DNA of 64,000 nt. Source: Paenarthrobacter aurescens (GTDB lineage: Bacteria; Actinomycetota; Actinomycetes; Actinomycetales; Micrococcaceae). The DNA lies in assembly GCF_025421775.1 (NCBI RefSeq), contig NZ_JAOEFX010000003.1, positions 372,001 through 436,000 on the forward strand. The letters run 5' to 3'. The notes under the pieces were generated by a model. The model was given only the letters and a program-made list of their open reading frames with translations. It did not search any database and had not been told where the DNA came from. Positions 17,522-29,943 of the stretch are shown here, piece after piece (within the stretch, counting starts at the first letter, position 1; each line of letters starts with the position of its first letter). The position numbers and the translations under genes are program-made.

Positions 17522-17576
17522 CGGCCCTTGTCCGCACACCTAACCGCTAAACGGTGCGTGGTGCGGACAAGGGCCG
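17522..17576. terminator. 16-bp perfect hairpin between convergent genes
   Basis: CGGCCCTTGTCCGCAC (17522-17537) pairs exactly with 17561-17576 around a 23-nt loop that can fold further (ACC with GGT). It lies between the stop of the GT87 gene and the stop of the opposite-strand phospholipase C, fitting a bidirectional terminator. Confidence 0.75.
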
Positions 17577-17591
17577 TATCCGTTACGGCGC

Positions 17592-19730
17592 CTAGCCTGA
17601 GATGCCCTCCCGGCCGTCTTCCTCACGGCCGGTCAAGCGCCTCCTGAACGACGTGTCATCGGCCGACGTGAGCTGAAGGTCGTACCAACCCTCAACAGTG
17701 TCCCAGCCGATCTTCTTGGTATGCCCCGCCTTGAGCTTCACGGTTTGGTTGTTCTCCGCGTACTGCAGTGATTCCAGCTTCACGTTCACAGTCGCGCTGC
17801 CATTGTTTCTCAGCTCCAGTTCCACGGCCTTCTTGCCACGGCGTCCAGTCACGGTGACGTCAACGCCGGACGCTGCGCCCGCCGTCGTGCCCTTCAGTTC
17901 GTATTGGTAACGGTTGGGTCCGGTGACGACGACGTCGAAGGTGCCGGAGGCAAGCGGGAGTTCCACGTTCTGGTTCCCGCGGACATCCACGTGCCTGGGT
18001 TCAGTGACCTCGCCGGCGTAGCCGTACACGGTGAAATGGGTGGAACTGGTCCCTTCGTTTGTCAGTGCCACGACAATCCTGCCGGGCTGGACTGCGGCCG
18101 AAACCCGCGGCCGGTAGGGGAGCGGGCGTGCTGGGCGGCTGCCGGGTTCCTGGATCGGGGCCACTTGGACTGCCGGGGGATTCGGGCGCCAGCGGCTGAT
18201 TTTGGCGGGCACCGCGGCCGGCTGGTCGAGTACCGGTGGCGTACCCGGGGAATTGAAGTTGAACACGCCGGTCAGATCACCGCAGACTTCGCGGCGCCAC
18301 GGGGAGATGTTCGGTTCCTCCACGCCGGTCCAGGTTTCCAGGAAGCGGAGCACGGACGTGTGGTCGAAGACTTCGGAGCTGACGTAGCCGCCGACTGTCC
18401 ACGGCGAGACCACCGTCATGGGAACCCGCGGGCCGAGGCCAATGGGCCTCGCCGTGGTCCAGTCACTGGACTCACCTGATGCCGGACGCGGCTGGACGGG
18501 CGGCGGAACGTGGTCAAAGTAGCCATCGTTCTCGTCGAAGTTCAGGAAGATTGCAGTGCTGTCCCACGTCTCCGGGTTGCTGGCCACCGTGTCCAGCAGG
18601 CGGTAGACGAAGTTCGCACTGCCCACGGGCGTGGAAGCGCCGGGGTGCTCGGAATCAGCTGCGGACGGCACCAGCCAGCTCACCTGCGGCAGGGTGCCGC
18701 CGGCGATGTCGGCGCTGAGGCGTTGCAGGAGCGTGTTGGGCCGTCCTCGCCACATCGCCTTGTCGAAAAGTGATCGCTCAGCGTCCGTCAGGGCGGCGCG
18801 GCCCTGCTCCAATTGGGCAATGAGGCGGTCCTGCTCAGCGGGCGCCTTGCCCTTGATCGTGTCGTAGAACTCCTCGGTGGTGCGCAGCTTTCCTTCCACC
18901 GAGGCGAGCATCTTGCGACCGATGGCCTTGAACGTGGTGAAGTATTCCACGGCATTGTCCGTGAAGTTGTCCCAGTCCTGGTAGATCTTCCACGTGACGC
19001 CCGACCGTTCCAGGCGCTCAGGGTAGGTGGTCCAGTCGTAGCCACCGTGGTCGTAGCCGTAGGCCGCATTGGTCACGGCTCGTTTGGTGCTGGCGGGCTC
19101 ATTGCCCGTGGTTCCGCTCCAGAGGTAGTTGCGGTTGGGATTCGTGGATCCGTTGACCGAGCAGTGGTAGGCATCGCAAATAGTGAAGGTGTCCGCGAGT
19201 TCGTACTGCAGCGGGATGTCCTGGCGCTCGTAGAACGTCATGGTGGATGCGCTCTTGGCAGGAATCCACTTGTCGCACCAGCCGTTGTTCCAGGCCGTGG
19301 TGGTGCCGTTGAAGGAATGGTCCAGATCGCCCAGGTACTGGATATCGGAACCGGGCCTGCCGGCAAGTTCCGCCGCCTTGCGCAGGGAGAACGGCAGGAC
19401 CGTCTCACCCGTGGCACGCGGTTGCTCGAACATGGACTTGCCGTTGGGCAATCGGGTTACGGCCTTGTCACCGTAACCGCGGACGCCACGCAGCGATCCG
19501 AAGTAGTGATCGAACGAGCGGTTTTCCTGCATCAGGACGATCACGTGCTTGATGGACTTCAGGCTTCCCGGTGGAACCGGCTTGGCCATCGCGGCCTGCA
19601 CGGAGGGTGGGAGCAGGGACCCGGTGGCTGCAAGCGCCGTCGCTGCAGCGGCGGTGCCGAGAAAACCGCGGCGCGAGAGTCCGGTCGAATCGGTTGAACG
19701 ATTAACCATTTCAGGAGTATTCGAGGACAT
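17592..19730 (-). CDS. phospholipase C, phosphocholine-specific type, Tat-exported
   Basis: A 712-residue protein. The twin-arginine signal is LSRRGFLG at residues 18-25, followed by an Ala-rich hydrophobic stretch. The phosphoesterase domain (bacterial PLC/acid phosphatase AcpA-like) starts KHVIVLMQENRSFDHYFG and contains the metal-binding FLNFDENDGYFDHV and TVVSPWTVGGYVSSEVFDHTS. Two C-terminal DUF756-type beta domains complete the family architecture of PlcH/PlcN. It cleaves phosphatidylcholine or related lipids outside the cell, releasing a phosphorylated head group. A possible PHO-box-like sequence lies 49 bp upstream of the start. Confidence 0.93.
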   Translation of the reverse strand: MSSNTPEMVNRSTDSTGLSRRGFLGTAAAATALAATGSLLPPSVQAAMAKPVPPGSLKSIKHVIVLMQENRSFDHYFGSLRGVRGYGDKAVTRLPNGKSMFEQPRATGETVLPFSLRKAAELAGRPGSDIQYLGDLDHSFNGTTTAWNNGWCDKWIPAKSASTMTFYERQDIPLQYELADTFTICDAYHCSVNGSTNPNRNYLWSGTTGNEPASTKRAVTNAAYGYDHGGYDWTTYPERLERSGVTWKIYQDWDNFTDNAVEYFTTFKAIGRKMLASVEGKLRTTEEFYDTIKGKAPAEQDRLIAQLEQGRAALTDAERSLFDKAMWRGRPNTLLQRLSADIAGGTLPQVSWLVPSAADSEHPGASTPVGSANFVYRLLDTVASNPETWDSTAIFLNFDENDGYFDHVPPPVQPRPASGESSDWTTARPIGLGPRVPMTVVSPWTVGGYVSSEVFDHTSVLRFLETWTGVEEPNISPWRREVCGDLTGVFNFNSPGTPPVLDQPAAVPAKISRWRPNPPAVQVAPIQEPGSRPARPLPYRPRVSAAVQPGRIVVALTNEGTSSTHFTVYGYAGEVTEPRHVDVRGNQNVELPLASGTFDVVVTGPNRYQYELKGTTAGAASGVDVTVTGRRGKKAVELELRNNGSATVNVKLESLQYAENNQTVKLKAGHTKKIGWDTVEGWYDLQLTSADDTSFRRRLTGREEDGREGISG

Positions 19731-19753
19731 TCAATGGAGCCTTTCGTGGTCAG

Positions 19754-19789
19754 GGTTGACCGGGCAAGCCTAAGTACGCCGGGTGAACC
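19754..19789. promoter_or_regulatory. PHO-box-like inverted repeat upstream of phospholipase C
   Basis: Minus strand GGTTCACCCGG (19779-19789) equals the Streptomyces-type PHO-box unit GTTCACC. GGTTGACCGGG on the plus strand (19754-19764) is its inverted partner with two mismatches, separated by 14 bp. It sits 24-59 bp before the phospholipase C start. Phosphate control is an inference from the motif and from the enzyme. Confidence 0.35.
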
Positions 19790-19850
19790 CCTGATGAAAC
19801 TGGCGCAAACCGGAGGGGTGTGTCGCGCAGATCACAGCAGTCACTGGCCC

Positions 19851-20612
19851 TTAGTTCAGGGCTATCACGAGCATCTGGCTGGTTCCCGGGATGCACGTTT
19901 GCAGCACAGCCCGGGGGAAGCCACCGAAGACTGCCGAGACGTGACTTGTGGTGCCGCCCAGGGGAACCTGGCCACGCGCTGTCACCGTATAGCTTCCGTA
20001 GCCGGCCAGCGTGACAGTCTGGCCCACGTTGATGCTCGAGAACCGGGCCCACCCGCCGCAGTAATCGTGCTCGGTGATGAACAGCGAGAAGGCGTCGGTC
20101 GGCGTGTAGTGGACCGGTCCGATGCAGGCATCAACCACATCCTGGCCACCCGTGCCGGCAACGTAGATGGTCCAGCCGGGCTGTGCAGGCTGGGGCTCGT
20201 TAATCGCGGGGCGTGGGGCGGCCTCTGCGGGCGGAACCACGACGGCGGCTGGCGGCTCGGGCGCTGCGGCTGGAGGCTGTTCGGCTGGCGCCTCAGCTGG
20301 CACGGCTGCTTCCGCCGGGTCCACTTCGGGTTCTTGGGCCGTGGCTGCGTCGGCGGGTACGGGTGGTTCCGCAGGCGGGCTCACGACAGCGGGCGCGGCC
20401 CGGCGCTCGAAGGGCCTGGATTCGAGGGCGATGGATGAGTTGGAAGGCTGAGGCGGGCCAGGGTCCGGGAGCGGCGGTGTCATGGCGATGGCCGCGATCA
20501 TGATTCCAGCCACCACAAGGGCCTTGAAGTTGGCCGGTGCCGACCGTCGGAGTCGCAGGGGCAACTCGGTTGCCAGCGGGTTGTGCGGTTGTGGATCGCC
20601 CTGCAGAGTCAT
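19851..20612 (-). CDS. exported Pro/Ala-rich protein with degenerate sortase-like domain
   Basis: A 253-residue protein starting at the ATG at 20612, where GGAG precedes by 7 nt. One N-terminal membrane segment (FKALVVAGIMIAAIAM) is followed by a roughly 110-residue linker of Pro/Ala/Glu (PAEAPAEQPPAAAPEPPA) and a 90-residue C-terminal domain. That domain ends VLQTCIPGTSQMLVIAL, similar to the TLxTC strand of sortases with Cys240, and His182 is in ITEHDYCGGWARF. The Arg expected a few residues after the Cys is Gln246. I read it as a sortase-fold, possibly inactive or altered, envelope protein. The fold is inference and no substrate gene is nearby. Confidence 0.6.
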   Translation of the reverse strand: MTLQGDPQPHNPLATELPLRLRRSAPANFKALVVAGIMIAAIAMTPPLPDPGPPQPSNSSIALESRPFERRAAPAVVSPPAEPPVPADAATAQEPEVDPAEAAVPAEAPAEQPPAAAPEPPAAVVVPPAEAAPRPAINEPQPAQPGWTIYVAGTGGQDVVDACIGPVHYTPTDAFSLFITEHDYCGGWARFSSINVGQTVTLAGYGSYTVTARGQVPLGGTTSHVSAVFGGFPRAVLQTCIPGTSQMLVIALN

Positions 20613-20825
20613 GGGAACTCCAAGCGGGAGTGGTCCGCTATGGAAGCCGGAGCGGATATTCAGAATCCCCAGACACTTCGATTCTAGGAACCAGGTGCCC
20701 CTGCGCGCACCCGTGGTGGCTACTCGTCTTTTGGATGGTCCTCCGAAGGTACTACTTGGCCCAATAGTTGGCCTTCTTGAGACCGGCACGTGGCTTTCTT
20801 TAGAAAAGTCAGGTAGCTTGAGCGC

Positions 20826-21365
20826 ATGCCTTTGCGATCCGACTGGTCTGCCCGCACGTGCAGCCTTGCCCGTGGCCTTGATGTCCTCGGCGATCCGTGG
20901 GGGAGCCTGGTCCTGCGGGAAATCTTCTTCGGCAACGGCCGCTTCGATGCCATCAAGCAGCGGCTTGAGGTAGCGGACAACGTCCTCAGCAAGCGCCTGG
21001 GCTGGCTTGTCGAAGCTGGCCTGCTGGCCCAGCGCCCGTACCAGGACGGAACCCGCACCCGCCAGGAGTACGTCCTCACCCCCAAAGGCGAGGATGCGCT
21101 GCCTGTCCTCAACGCCATTATCATCTGGGCCGAAAAGCACCTGGACGCACCCAACGAGGTGGCCCATATGCGGGTCATCCACACGGATTGCGGGCAGGCC
21201 ACGATGTCGGCGGACACCTGCTCCCACTGCGGCACGCGCCTGACAGCGGCCAACACCAGCTGGCATAGCTTCAAGCGCAGCGACCATCCGCTGCCCCTGG
21301 CCGTCTCACCCACGCAAATCTGCACGCCCGAAACCCGCACGCCCGAAACGGAGATCTCCGCATGA
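20826..21365 (+). CDS. HxlR family transcriptional regulator
   Basis: A 179-residue winged-helix protein. The HxlR core is CSLARGLDVLGDPWGSLVLR ... FDAIKQRLEVADNVLSKRL, with a wing strand (TRTRQEYVLTPKG). The C-terminal 60 residues add a CGQATMSADTCSHCG cluster that could bind zinc, which is beyond the usual 110-residue family length. It overlaps the MFS gene by 4 bp (ATGA), so it most likely regulates that transporter. Imperfect repeats of TTGGCC lie upstream (20757-20774). Confidence 0.88.
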   Translation: MPLRSDWSARTCSLARGLDVLGDPWGSLVLREIFFGNGRFDAIKQRLEVADNVLSKRLGWLVEAGLLAQRPYQDGTRTRQEYVLTPKGEDALPVLNAIIIWAEKHLDAPNEVAHMRVIHTDCGQATMSADTCSHCGTRLTAANTSWHSFKRSDHPLPLAVSPTQICTPETRTPETEISA

Positions 21366-22738
21366 CCGCTCCCGACGTCACAGGGACCCCGCCCGGAACA
21401 ACGGGTGCTCCCACAGGCAGGAAACGACGACTCCATCCTGCCTGGATTGTGGCGGCGGTGGCCTTCCTGGCGCTGGTGGGAGCGGCCGGATTCCGCGCTG
21501 CCCCCGGCGTGCTCATGGTCCCGCTGCAGGAGGAGTTTGGCTGGTCGACCACGGTGTTGTCGTTGGCCGTCAGCATCAACCTGGTCCTGTTCGGCCTGAC
21601 GGCGCCCTTCGCCGCGGCCCTCATGGAACGTTTCGGCATCCGAAAAGTTACTTCGCTCGCTTTGTGCCTGATTGGGTTGGGTTCTGCGCTCACCGTCTTC
21701 GTGAACCAGTCCTGGCAGATACTGCTCACGTGGGGTTTGCTGATCGGCCTGGGTACAGGCTCCATGGCGTTGGTCTTCGCAGCGACCATCGCCAACACCT
21801 GGTTCTCCAAAAGCCGGGGCCTTGTCATAGGCATCCTGACCGCCGGGAGTGCAGCCGGCCAGTTGGTGTTCCTGCCCCTTATCGCCGCGCTGGCCCAGAA
21901 CCCGGGATGGCGGGGCGCCTCGCTGCTCATCGCTGCCGGTGCGCTCGCCGTGGTACCTCTGGTGTTGCGTTGGCTGCGGAACTCACCGGCCGACGTCGGG
22001 GTCCTGCCGTACGGGGCCGAGAAACCTGAGGTGGAAGCCGCCGACGCCGGATCACCCGCGACGTCGGCAGGCAAGCCTGACGCTGCGGTTGCGTCGTCTG
22101 CTCCGAAGGACTCCGCCAATGCCGCGATCCGTGCCCTGCAGGTCCTCAAGCGGGCAGCCAAGATCCGTACGTTCTGGGCGTTGGCCGCGGGCTTCGCGAT
22201 CTGTGGGGCCACCACTAATGGACTTATCGGCACACACTTCATTCCGTCGGCGCACGATCACGGGATGCCCGAAACCACGGCGGCAGGGTTGCTGGCCGTC
22301 GTCGGGATCTTCGACATCGTGGGGACCATCGCATCGGGTTGGTTGACCGACCGTTTCAACCCCAAAGTGCTGCTGGCCGTGTACTACCAATTCCGTGGGA
22401 TCGGCCTGCTGCCGCTGCTGCTGGGCTCATCCGTGGAGCCAAGCATGATCATCTTCGTGGTGGTCTATGGGCTCGACTGGGTGGCAACCGTGCCGCCCAC
22501 CGCCGCGATCTGCCGCTCGGTGTTCGGCGCTGACGGCTCCGTGGTGTTCGGCTGGGTGTTTGCTGCCCACCAGCTTGGAGCCGCTGCGGCTGCCCTCGCA
22601 GCAGGGTTCATTCGTGACGCCACCGGACATTACAACTATGCCTGGCTCGGCGCAGCCGCCATGTGCACGGTGGCCGCGGTCATCAGCGCCACTATCCGTA
22701 AGGATGCCGTGAAGAAAGAGCCTGCGGCGGTTGCCTGA
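21362..22738 (+). CDS. MFS transporter
   Basis: A 458-residue carrier with 12 predicted membrane segments in two halves joined by a long hydrophilic loop (AEKPEVEAADAGSPATSAG). Loop 2-3 has FAAALMERFGIRKVT, and the mirror motif after helix 8 is SGWLTDRFNPKVLL. The organisation resembles the oxalate/formate-antiporter-like MFS group, but substrates vary. It is coupled to the preceding HxlR gene through ATGA. The substrate is unknown. Confidence 0.88.
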   Translation: MTAPDVTGTPPGTTGAPTGRKRRLHPAWIVAAVAFLALVGAAGFRAAPGVLMVPLQEEFGWSTTVLSLAVSINLVLFGLTAPFAAALMERFGIRKVTSLALCLIGLGSALTVFVNQSWQILLTWGLLIGLGTGSMALVFAATIANTWFSKSRGLVIGILTAGSAAGQLVFLPLIAALAQNPGWRGASLLIAAGALAVVPLVLRWLRNSPADVGVLPYGAEKPEVEAADAGSPATSAGKPDAAVASSAPKDSANAAIRALQVLKRAAKIRTFWALAAGFAICGATTNGLIGTHFIPSAHDHGMPETTAAGLLAVVGIFDIVGTIASGWLTDRFNPKVLLAVYYQFRGIGLLPLLLGSSVEPSMIIFVVVYGLDWVATVPPTAAICRSVFGADGSVVFGWVFAAHQLGAAAAALAAGFIRDATGHYNYAWLGAAAMCTVAAVISATIRKDAVKKEPAAVA

Positions 22739-22755
22739 GACCGCGGTTCCTGAAA

Positions 22756-22816
22756 GTTGTGGGGCCCGCTCTGCACGTTATCCCGGCCGGGAAGCACGCA
22801 GATCAGGCCCCACAAC
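22756..22816. terminator. nested hairpin between convergent genes
   Basis: GTTGTGGGGCC (22756-22766) pairs perfectly with 22806-22816. The loop contains the 12-bp palindrome TCCCGGCCGGGA (22781-22792) and a short CTGC/GCAG pair. It is placed between the MFS and beta-galactosidase stops, so it probably ends transcription in both directions. Confidence 0.7.
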
Positions 22817-22823
22817 GGCTGGA

Positions 22824-26832
<4,009 letters not shown>

Positions 26833-26836
<4 letters not shown>

Positions 26837-27780
26837 GATGACTTCCTGTTCGTCAGTGCGAGGAAGGCGAAGGACAGGGCGAACGCGGCCACGGCGATGA
26901 TGACCGACTGGGCTGCTGCGACGTTGTAGTCGTTATAGGCGAAGGCCGTGGTGTAGGCGCTGAGGTTCGGCGTGTATTGGCTGTCGATGGCCGGAGCCAC
27001 GGTCTTAAGCACTTGTGCTTCGGCGAAAAGTTGCAATGTTCCGATGATGGAAAACACCGTAGTGAGCATGAGGGCCGGGCGGATCAGGGGGAGTTGGATG
27101 CTCCGGGCCACGCGCCAGGTGGACGCGCCGTCCACCTTGGCTGCTTCGTAGAGTTCCACCGGGATGGCTTTGAGCTGCGCCACGATGATCAGCATGTTGT
27201 AGCCCGTGTAGCTCCACGTGACAATGTTGGCGATGGACCACAGCACGCTGTTGGCACCCAGGAAGTCAGGGGTCAGGCCCACAACCTTGGCAACGTCAAA
27301 CAGTGGGCTGAGTCCGGGTACATACAGGAAGGACCACAGGATGGTGGCGATGACACCGGGCACACCGTAGGGCAGGAAATAGGCGGCGCGGAAGAAACCC
27401 GGCCACTTTGCCGAGGCAGATTCCAGCATGAGTGCCAACGCGGTGCACAGGACGATCATCACGGGCACCTGGACGATGCCGAACAGCAGCATGCGGCCAA
27501 TCGAGGCGACGAAGCTGCCGTCTGCCAATGCTTGGGCGTAGTTGCTGAAACCGGCGAACCCGCTGGTCACGCCGGCTTCGCCGAACAGGCCGCTGCGCGT
27601 CACCTTGGTGAAGCTGGACATGATGGCCACAACAATGGGGAGCAGGAACGTCAGGACAAAGAGCGCCAGGAAGGGCGCCAGCAAGAGCCAGGGTGCACGT
27701 GTTGTTGCGCCGGCCCGCTTGGTGCGGCGGGGTGGTCTGGCGGAGCGCTGCACGGTGGATGCGGTGCTGCTTGTCATCAT
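26833..27780 (-). CDS. sugar ABC transporter permease, MalF-type (lactose locus)
   Basis: A 315-residue permease with six membrane segments (PWLLLAPFLALFVLTFLLP first) and the EAA loop EAAKVDGASTWRVARSIQLP. I use the ATG at 27780 because AAGGA (27789-27793) precedes it and it shares ATGA with the binding-protein stop. A second ATG follows directly (27777). It forms the membrane channel with the 25922-26836 permease for uptake of a beta-galactoside. Confidence 0.93.
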
Positions 27781-29111
27781 GCCGTTTCCTTCCGGATGGT
27801 GAGGCCTTTGTTCTTGAAGACGGTGATGATTTGCTGCTCCGAGGCCACGATGGAATCCACCAGCGTGGTGCCGAAGGCCTTCTTCCGGAAACCGTCGCTG
27901 AGGATGTTGAAGGACTGCTGGGTCACGGGCCACCAGGACCAGTCGGGGTTCTGTTGCTGCGTGGCCGGGACAAAGACTTCCTCGTTGTAGCGTTGGCCAC
28001 CGAAGAACGCAGATGGTTGCTGCCGTTCGCTGCCGATGAAGTCGGGATTCGGTGACCACCCGATGCCGCTGTTCTTGATCTCGGCGTCGATTCCTTCCTT
28101 GGACGTCGTCAGCCAGATGGCGAATTCCAGCGCCTCCTTAGGGTGCTTGCTGTTGGCAAGCACCGCTGCGGTGGAGCCGCCCAGATAGGTAGAGCCAAAC
28201 CCGTTGCTGCCCCAAACCGGCATGGCGGCAACCCGCCACTTGCCCTCGGAGCCGCTGACGCCCTGGATCAGGGCGTCACCCCAGCTGCCGGTGATGGTGG
28301 ACGCGATGCCACCCTTGCCGGCGGCCGCGAACCAGCCCGGCGAAAAGGCGCCGTACGCGGTGGTGACGAGGTCGTCGTCGATCGCTTTGTCGAAGAAACG
28401 CGCGGTGTTCAGCGTGGCGTCGTCGGTCATGTTGATGACCCAGCCGTCTTCTTCGGGACGGAACCAAACGGCCCCGGCCTGTGCGGCGAACGAAGCGAAG
28501 GGCGAGGCATCGCTGATGGGGAAGCAGTCCAGATAGGTGTCAACCGCCCTTAGCTCCGCGGCAACACCTGCCCATTCATCCCAGGTTTTCGGGGTGCTTG
28601 CGCCCACTTTGTCCATGATGGCGGGCTGGTAGAACATGCCCATTGGACCGGAGTCCTGGGGGATGCCGTAGATTCCGCCCGTGTAGCTGACTTGCTTCCA
28701 CAACGTGGGGTCGTACAGGTGCGCGTGATCGTTGGCGCCGTAACGGGAGAGATCCACCAGTCCGTTGACCAGCATGAACTCGGGGATGGAGCGCAGCTCC
28801 ACCTGGGCCAGGTCCGGTCCGCCGCCGGCTGCGAGCGCCGAGTACAGCTTCTGGTATCCGCCGGCATTGCCACCCGGAATCCACACCACGTCCACCTGGA
28901 TGTTCGGGTTGACTGCATTCCAGATGTCGGCCACGTTCTGGAAGTCCTTGAGCCAGGCCCAGTAAGTGAGCCTCACGGGCCCGCCGGCGGCAGGGATGGT
29001 GGGCGCGACGTTGACGGACTGGGTGCCGGGGGTTGCGCAGCTGGACAGCAGGCCCATGGCTGCTGTGCCCAGGCCTGCTCCAAGGAGTTGTCTTCGCGTG
29101 AATCGGGTCAT
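27777..29111 (-). CDS. sugar ABC transporter solute-binding lipoprotein (lactose locus)
   Basis: A 444-residue family 1 extracellular sugar-binding protein. The signal sequence combines a twin-arginine-like TRRQLLG with lipobox LLSSC (Cys25), so it is probably a Tat-exported lipoprotein. Sugar-binding protein hallmarks are LTYWAWLKDFQNVADIWN near the start and the APIP-like GGIYGIPQDSGPMGMFY. It captures the substrate of the adjacent permeases. It is the first gene of the operon, so the promoter lies in the 150-bp gap shared with the TetR gene. Confidence 0.93.
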   Translation of the reverse strand: MTRFTRRQLLGAGLGTAAMGLLSSCATPGTQSVNVAPTIPAAGGPVRLTYWAWLKDFQNVADIWNAVNPNIQVDVVWIPGGNAGGYQKLYSALAAGGGPDLAQVELRSIPEFMLVNGLVDLSRYGANDHAHLYDPTLWKQVSYTGGIYGIPQDSGPMGMFYQPAIMDKVGASTPKTWDEWAGVAAELRAVDTYLDCFPISDASPFASFAAQAGAVWFRPEEDGWVINMTDDATLNTARFFDKAIDDDLVTTAYGAFSPGWFAAAGKGGIASTITGSWGDALIQGVSGSEGKWRVAAMPVWGSNGFGSTYLGGSTAAVLANSKHPKEALEFAIWLTTSKEGIDAEIKNSGIGWSPNPDFIGSERQQPSAFFGGQRYNEEVFVPATQQQNPDWSWWPVTQQSFNILSDGFRKKAFGTTLVDSIVASEQQIITVFKNKGLTIRKETA

Positions 29112-29198
29112 GAGCCTTCACCTCTATGTGTCAGGTTGACGATGCCGGGGGCGCTGGTGTTTACATCCAATCGCTGCCGGGTGTGACCACGGTAACAG

Positions 29199-29224
29199 AA
29201 AATTCGAGTGAGTACTCGAATTTT
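29199..29224. promoter_or_regulatory. perfect 26-bp operator between the lactose operon and its TetR gene
   Basis: AAAATTCGAGT (29199-29209) and ACTCGAATTTT (29214-29224) are exact reverse complements around GAGT. It lies 87 bp before the binding-protein start and 38 bp before the TetR start, so one dimeric repressor could silence both directions. The site is AT-rich and distinct from its GC-rich surroundings. Confidence 0.8.
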
Positions 29225-29261
29225 AGATTGGTGTAGTTGTCCGCATGTACACTGACTTGCC

Positions 29262-29882
29262 ATGACCACAAAGGACGTGGGCCGCTCAGCGCGGCGAGGC
29301 CCCTACGCAAAGTCTCAAGAACGGCGGCAGAGCATTCTGGATGCTGCGCATGCGGTATTTGCTGCCCGTGGCTATCGCGGCGGATCACTCCAGGATGTCG
29401 CTGACCGGGTGGGCATGAGCCAGACGAGCCTGCTGCACTACTTCCCTTCCAAGAGCGACCTTCTGCTGGCTGTGCTGAAACGCCGCGATGAGATCACCAG
29501 TGGCGCTTTCCCGGATGACATGGAGGAAGGCCTGGTGGACTCGGTGATCCGCACGGCGCTCTTCAACGAGGACATCCCCGGGGTGATCGAGCTGTACACC
29601 GTTCTGTGCGCCGAGTCCGTCACTGACGGGCACCCCGGACGGCCCTACTTCACAGAACGCTATGAACGGTTGCGGGCCAGCTACGCGCGGCGCTTTGAGG
29701 AACTGGCCGCAGAGGGCAGGCTGCGTCCGGGCGTCGATCCGGACGAGGCTGCCATGTCCCTTGTTGCCTTGTGGGACGGTCTTCAAACCCAATGGCTGCT
29801 CGCCCCGGACAACGTAGACGTAGCCAAGGGCCTCCGGGGCTACTTCAACCTCTTGGTCCGCCCCGAACCGGACCCCAACTGA
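29262..29882 (+). CDS. TetR family regulator, likely repressor of the lactose operon
   Basis: A 206-residue protein. The TetR helix-turn-helix spans about residues 24-70 (SILDAAHAVFAARGYRGGSL ... GMSQTSLLHYFPSK), and the C-terminal domain is of TetR_C type with LVALWDGLQTQWLL near the end. It is transcribed away from the beta-galactosidase operon with a perfect palindrome in between, unlike the usual LacI or ROK control of such loci. Its stop codon lies inside a dispersed palindromic repeat. Confidence 0.92.
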   Translation: MTTKDVGRSARRGPYAKSQERRQSILDAAHAVFAARGYRGGSLQDVADRVGMSQTSLLHYFPSKSDLLLAVLKRRDEITSGAFPDDMEEGLVDSVIRTALFNEDIPGVIELYTVLCAESVTDGHPGRPYFTERYERLRASYARRFEELAAEGRLRPGVDPDEAAMSLVALWDGLQTQWLLAPDNVDVAKGLRGYFNLLVRPEPDPN

Positions 29883-29939
29883 GTCGCAGCTGATCGCATT
29901 TTGAGCTGTTAAAACGCGCTCAACTGCGACTTACTTGGG
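29874..29939. repeat. dispersed palindromic element, copy A
   Basis: A 66-bp element whose ends are inverted (CCCAACTGAGTCGCAG... / ...CTGCGACTTACTTGGG), with an inner GCATTTT/AAAACGC pairing. It aligns without gaps to 52622-52687, 53 of 66 bases identical by eye. It covers the TetR stop (29880-29882) and ends 5 bp from the acyl-CoA dehydrogenase stop, as a bidirectional terminator would. Confidence 0.8.
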
Positions 29940-29943
29940 CGGG

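Noticed and set aside
20757..20790. HxlR operator upstream of 20826
   Set aside because: TTGGCC repeats and a GAAGG/CCTTC pair are visible, but the symmetry is poor and I cannot support an operator.
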